This document shows positions 60,555 through 64,000 of a stretch of 64,000 nucleotides of DNA, piece by piece (the first letter of the stretch is position 1; every line of letters begins with the position of its first letter). A program made the translations under genes and the position numbers. The DNA comes from Scalesia atractyloides (taxonomy: Eukaryota > Streptophyta > Magnoliopsida > Asterales > Asteraceae), in the NCBI GenBank assembly GCA_947069175.1, contig CAMTDV010000030.1, positions 101,828,411-101,892,410 of the forward strand, read 5' to 3'. The notes beneath the pieces are model-generated. The model searched no databases, had not been told where the DNA came from, and saw only the letters and a list, made by a program, of their open reading frames with translations.

Positions 60555-63524
60555 CTACACAAATCTGCCCATGCTTACAAGTTCCAAAAGTATTTCATCA
60601 ATCAATCTGCTTAAAACTATCTTCTCCAAATCCAAAACAGTTTCTTCAACTTCATTTACAGTACAACCACCTTTCCAACCGGTAGTACTCCATGCACCAC
60701 CGAGCGTTAACAAATTCAAATCTCGTTCCAACAATCCGAAAACTGTATCTTCGCAAGAACTCTCATTAGAACACTCGCTGTAATGTCTAAAATTTTCGAA
60801 CTTTTTCGTTATCTGTTTAATCATTTGATCCTCCGAAACACAAACCCGCGATGGTAAAATGGATCTTTGAATCCATGGATTTTGTCGTTGGTTTTCGTGC
60901 GTTAAAAACTCGTGTACGCAGTCTTGAAAAAGCTCGAAATTTGCTGGTTCGGAATGCTGAGAAACATTTATAGATTTCAAGATTCTTGCTTTCTGTTTAT
61001 CGATATCAGAAGCTGCAGCACTATTGTGTTCTTGATTGTTTCTAGTTTTGGGTTGATTCGTACCCGTTATAACATCTCTAACTTGATATGAATCTTTTTG
61101 GAAAGCTTTGTTGGGAGATTGATGTCTCACATTTGCAGTTTCTGTACAGGAAAGAGTTTAAATCGCGTAAACAAGTTATGAATCAAGCGACTCGCGAACT
61201 GCTCGAGATCGGCTCTAGAAAAAGCTCGAAACGAGCTGAGCCTTATCGAGCCCGAGCCAAGCTTGACCTAAAATAAAGCTTGTTTATTTATTGAGCCTGA
61301 GCTAGAGCCTGGCATTTGAAGCTCGTTAGTCTCGTCGAGCCTTAGTGTAATATTAGTTTTTATAAATATTTAATAACATTTCCCCTTACTTAAAGTTGTC
61401 TGGTAAACGAGCCGAGCTGAGCTTATTTAAACTTGTTTACGAGCTCGAGCTCGACATGTGAAGCTCGTCAGGCTCGTCGAGCCTTATTGTAATACTAGTT
61501 TTTATAAATATTTAATATCATTTACCCCTTACTTAAAGTTGTCTGGTAAACGAGCCTAGCCGAACTTATTTAAACGTGTTTACAAGCCGGGCCCGAACCT
61601 AAAAATAAGCTTGTTTAAACGAGTCATTATTATTATTATTATTTAATACATTAATTAATAGATAATAAACGAGTTGAGCCCGAGCCCGTGAGCCTAAACG
61701 AGTCTGTTATTATTATTTAATATATTAATTAATAGATAAATAAACGAGTCGAGCCCGAGCCAAACTCGAGCTTAAGACACTACCAATGAGCCAAGCTCGA
61801 GCTTTGAAAAGAAAGTTTGAACCGAGCCAAGCTCGAGCTCTCATAAGTTAATCGAGCTCGAGGTGGAACCTAGTCGAGCTCGGGCTCGGCTCCGCTCGTT
61901 TGCACACTAATTTCTGGACTTAATTTTTAAAACTTACATATTTTTTTCTAGCTTAAATTAAGTTGGTTAAACAAAACAAGTATATGTTTTATGCATGTGA
62001 TTTACCTTTGATTGCAACTTCAGAATCCTGAGTTTCTTCCTGATTAGGCAAATTGATCTGCAATGACATGTATCAAATTTTACTTAAGCAGCTTATTTCC
62101 AACATTTTAAATTTCAAAGAACTTACCATAGTAGTCAATGACTCATTGACCTGCTTTTCAGTCTTGATGTTCTTCGTTTGATTCTTTAACTTGTTGGATG
62201 ATAAAACCGAAGACGATTTCGCATTCTGGTGAACACTTCTTTGGGGATTCACTTGCTTCGAAGCGTTTTTCGATGTTAAATTTGTCGATTTCGCATTCTC
62301 GAGCGTTTTTCTCTTAACCGGTTGTGCAATCTTTTGAATCCTGTCGATTTTCTTCTCGATTTCGGGCTTTCTTTGCTGTTTTGCGACAACATGAACCGAA
62401 GCTTTCGGCTTATTAGAAAGCGATTTGGATTTTCCTCTATTTTTGACACTTTTATCTTCGGTTTTTGCCTTTTCTTGATGCAGCTTTCTGATCGGATTAT
62501 CGTAAACTTTAACGTTGTGATTATCCGGACCTAAACATTGCGGTCTCATCAAAATAATCGGTGGCACATCGTTTATCGATCGTTTGCTAGTTTGTTTGAT
62601 TTCTTGCTTATTGGTTCTCAACAGTCCTTTAGTCTGCATCATTGTTATGATTTCATCTAACGACATATATTCTCGGTCTGATTTTTGTACGAAAAACTCC
62701 GGCTTCTTCACATTCGGCAAGTCAACGTCGAAAACGGGCCTCATTTTGCTAGTAACTTCCGACTCTTTTCGGGGCAGTTTTGAGGGAAACTCTTCTAAAC
62801 CCATGAGTTTTGCTATCAAGTTTGACCCCTTTGACTTTTCCTCGGTAGTCCGTGATGAAATAGAGTCCGAAGAAGTGAAATCGTGAGTCGAATACATCAT
62901 TGACGATGATCGGCTTGAGCTCGTTGAAGCGATATCCGGAGATAATCGATAAGACCTGTTTGATGGCAAAAGATTTTGTTTCGAAAGCCCCTCTTTAATC
63001 ACTTCTCTAAGCTCCATGAAACAATCTCGTGATGACCCGTTTGCTGATTTTTGTTCATGTTGATAACTTGAATCACACGATCGAAAACTCTCAAACCGAT
63101 CCGAACCAACTCTACTAAAATCTTCTTCACTTTGTGTTTCTCGTTTCTTCTTCGACCTCGACATACACGAAGCTTCTTGCAATTTTCCGAGCATCAAGAG
63201 CGATTCTTGAAGATCAAGCGCGCCTTTTAGCAAATCGTTCGCGATATCTTTCGGTTGACTTTTAAAACTTTTGAAACCAACCCCATTTGACCATGAATCA
63301 ATAGCATGATTTAGCTTTTGAGCCCCATTTTTCACCTCAACAAGAAACATTTTTTCTTTTTCTTTTGAACTCTTTGATTGTGAACTCTTTGATTTTGATT
63401 CTTTTTCGGTTTTTCGAGACTTCATTTTCGATATTCTTATTGTTTTCCCTTCAATCACACCTCTTGGATCTTCACAGGTGACAAGTGATCTGTACACAAC
63501 TGATCTCAGGCTTTCTTGAGGCAT
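60555..63524 (-). CDS. TRM-like (TON1-recruiting motif, DUF4378) protein, 678 aa
   Basis: TRM proteins bind TON1 and microtubules and help organise cortical arrays and cell shape. Three coding exons right to left: 63524-62127, 62057-62006, 61141-60555; in frame, 679 codons with stop. Visible: MPQESLRSVVYRSLVTCEDP and GVIEGKTIRISK at the start, a Ser/Lys-rich region, the conserved motif SNLIAKLMGLEEFP (about 236-247), DEIITMMQTKGLL, PPIILMRP, a long basic region, and a C-terminal DUF4378-like domain (ERDLNLLTLGGAWSTTGWKG, VLDLEKIVLSRLIDEILLEL). I chose the MPQESL start as family-like; an in-frame Met lies six residues earlier. It belongs to a shorter TRM subgroup; exact number unknown. Intron 2 holds a hAT-like element. 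Confidence 0.88.
61185..61910. mobile_element. hAT-like GAGCTCG-rich element in TRM intron 2
   Basis: Begins near CGAACTGCTCGAGATCGG, ends GGCTCCGCTCGTTTGCACAC. A ~125-bp internal unit (AAGCTCGT...CTTACTTAAAGTTGTCTGG) is repeated at about 61319 and 61460, and AATTAATAGATAA...AAACGAGT recurs near 61655 and 61725. Confidence 0.6.
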
Positions 63525-63542
63525 ATTCTGTTTATATAACAA

Positions 63543-64000
63543 GATGACTGATAAAGTCAGAAACTTTATATAAAATTATAAAAAAAATTATAAAAAAAGT
63601 TACAAAAAAATTATGAAAAATCCCATTTGGGTTACATTTGTTTCTTAGTCTATAAACAAATTTAATCCTAAACAAGACAAATTCAAAGAATTTGTTTTGA
63701 ATTTGTCCGGCTTAATGCAAACAAGACAAAAGCAAAATTAAAGATTCATCAATCACCATCATTAAAAAAACAAGAATGTAATCTATACATACAATCATAG
63801 ATCTAAACAAGAATCCAAAAAGAAAACTAGAAACAAATCAAGTTAAATAAGCAAATAAACCAAGAATAATCCAAGAAAAATGAGTACCTTTTTAAGTGTT
63901 TATTTTGCTACCAGAAGGAGTAATCAGTAATCACCACCATTGACCAATAGTCAATTCTCTCCCAAATGTGACAAATACCCAGATGGAAAAAAGGTTAAAT
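63543..64000. other. Upstream flank of the TRM gene
   Basis: AT-rich, with AAAAAATTATAAAAAA runs near 63575-63615. It probably holds the 5' leader and promoter. I see no other gene. Confidence 0.4.

Noticed and set aside
62322..62886. Plus-strand frames of 70 and 100 codons
   Set aside because: Antisense shadows of the TRM gene's first coding exon.

Overview
This is a stretch of plant nuclear DNA. The coding regions are split by GT-AG introns, and the families are plant-specific or plant-typed: a GNOM-LIKE2 ARF-GEF, a REF1-type aldehyde dehydrogenase, an AG-peptide, a LIKE-COV membrane protein and a TRM/DUF4378 protein. The space between is AT-rich and packed with nested transposons. The gene set and the many AGGGGTGTAAACGAGC-type hAT elements suggest a eudicot; Asteraceae is my guess and is not proven by the sequence.

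Layout. 0-4 kb: a decayed GNL2-like ARF-GEF on the minus strand, cut by a TE insertion. 4-11.6 kb: hAT-like repeats, a Ty1/copia RNase H remnant and a Helitron. 11.7-19.5 kb: an aldehyde dehydrogenase gene (8 coding exons, one single-base frameshift in the last) whose final exon and last intron are tandemly duplicated; the second copy is full of small deletions and a 25-G run. 21.4-21.6 kb: a small AG-peptide gene. 23-31 kb: Helitron copies filled with a degenerate ~30-bp minisatellite, hAT and Mutator-type MITEs, and a hAT transposase remnant. 33.2-35.5 kb: a Rab5-like GTPase gene with several small lesions. 35.9-36.3 kb: a small membrane protein. 38.6-41.8 kb: an intact UBE2T/UBC37-type ubiquitin-conjugating enzyme (six coding exons, 453 aa). 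42.9-46.4 kb: an intact LIKE-COV gene (seven coding exons, 259 aa). 48.8-49.8 kb: an intact LC8 dynein light chain (two exons, 93 aa). 60.6-63.5 kb: an intact TRM-like gene (three coding exons, 678 aa). These genes look like ordinary, functionally unrelated neighbours.

Between the LC8 and TRM genes lies a complete-ended but coding-dead Ty3/gypsy element (50133-60148) with 2.6-kb LTRs, a 5-bp target duplication (GTTCG), a primer-binding site and a polypurine tract. Its polyprotein has several stops and frameshifts and lacks the integrase C-terminus. Each LTR carries four tRNA-like modules. Three lie in tandem on the plus strand, about 170 bp apart, each with A-box-like and B-box-like motifs at exactly tRNA spacing and an extended hairpin that covaries between modules. 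One lies on the minus strand with a well-paired T-arm and a T-run just after it. This Pol III-like array inside an LTR is the most unusual structure in the window.

Boundaries were read by eye from reading frames, splice sites, terminal repeats and target-site duplications. No database search was run.
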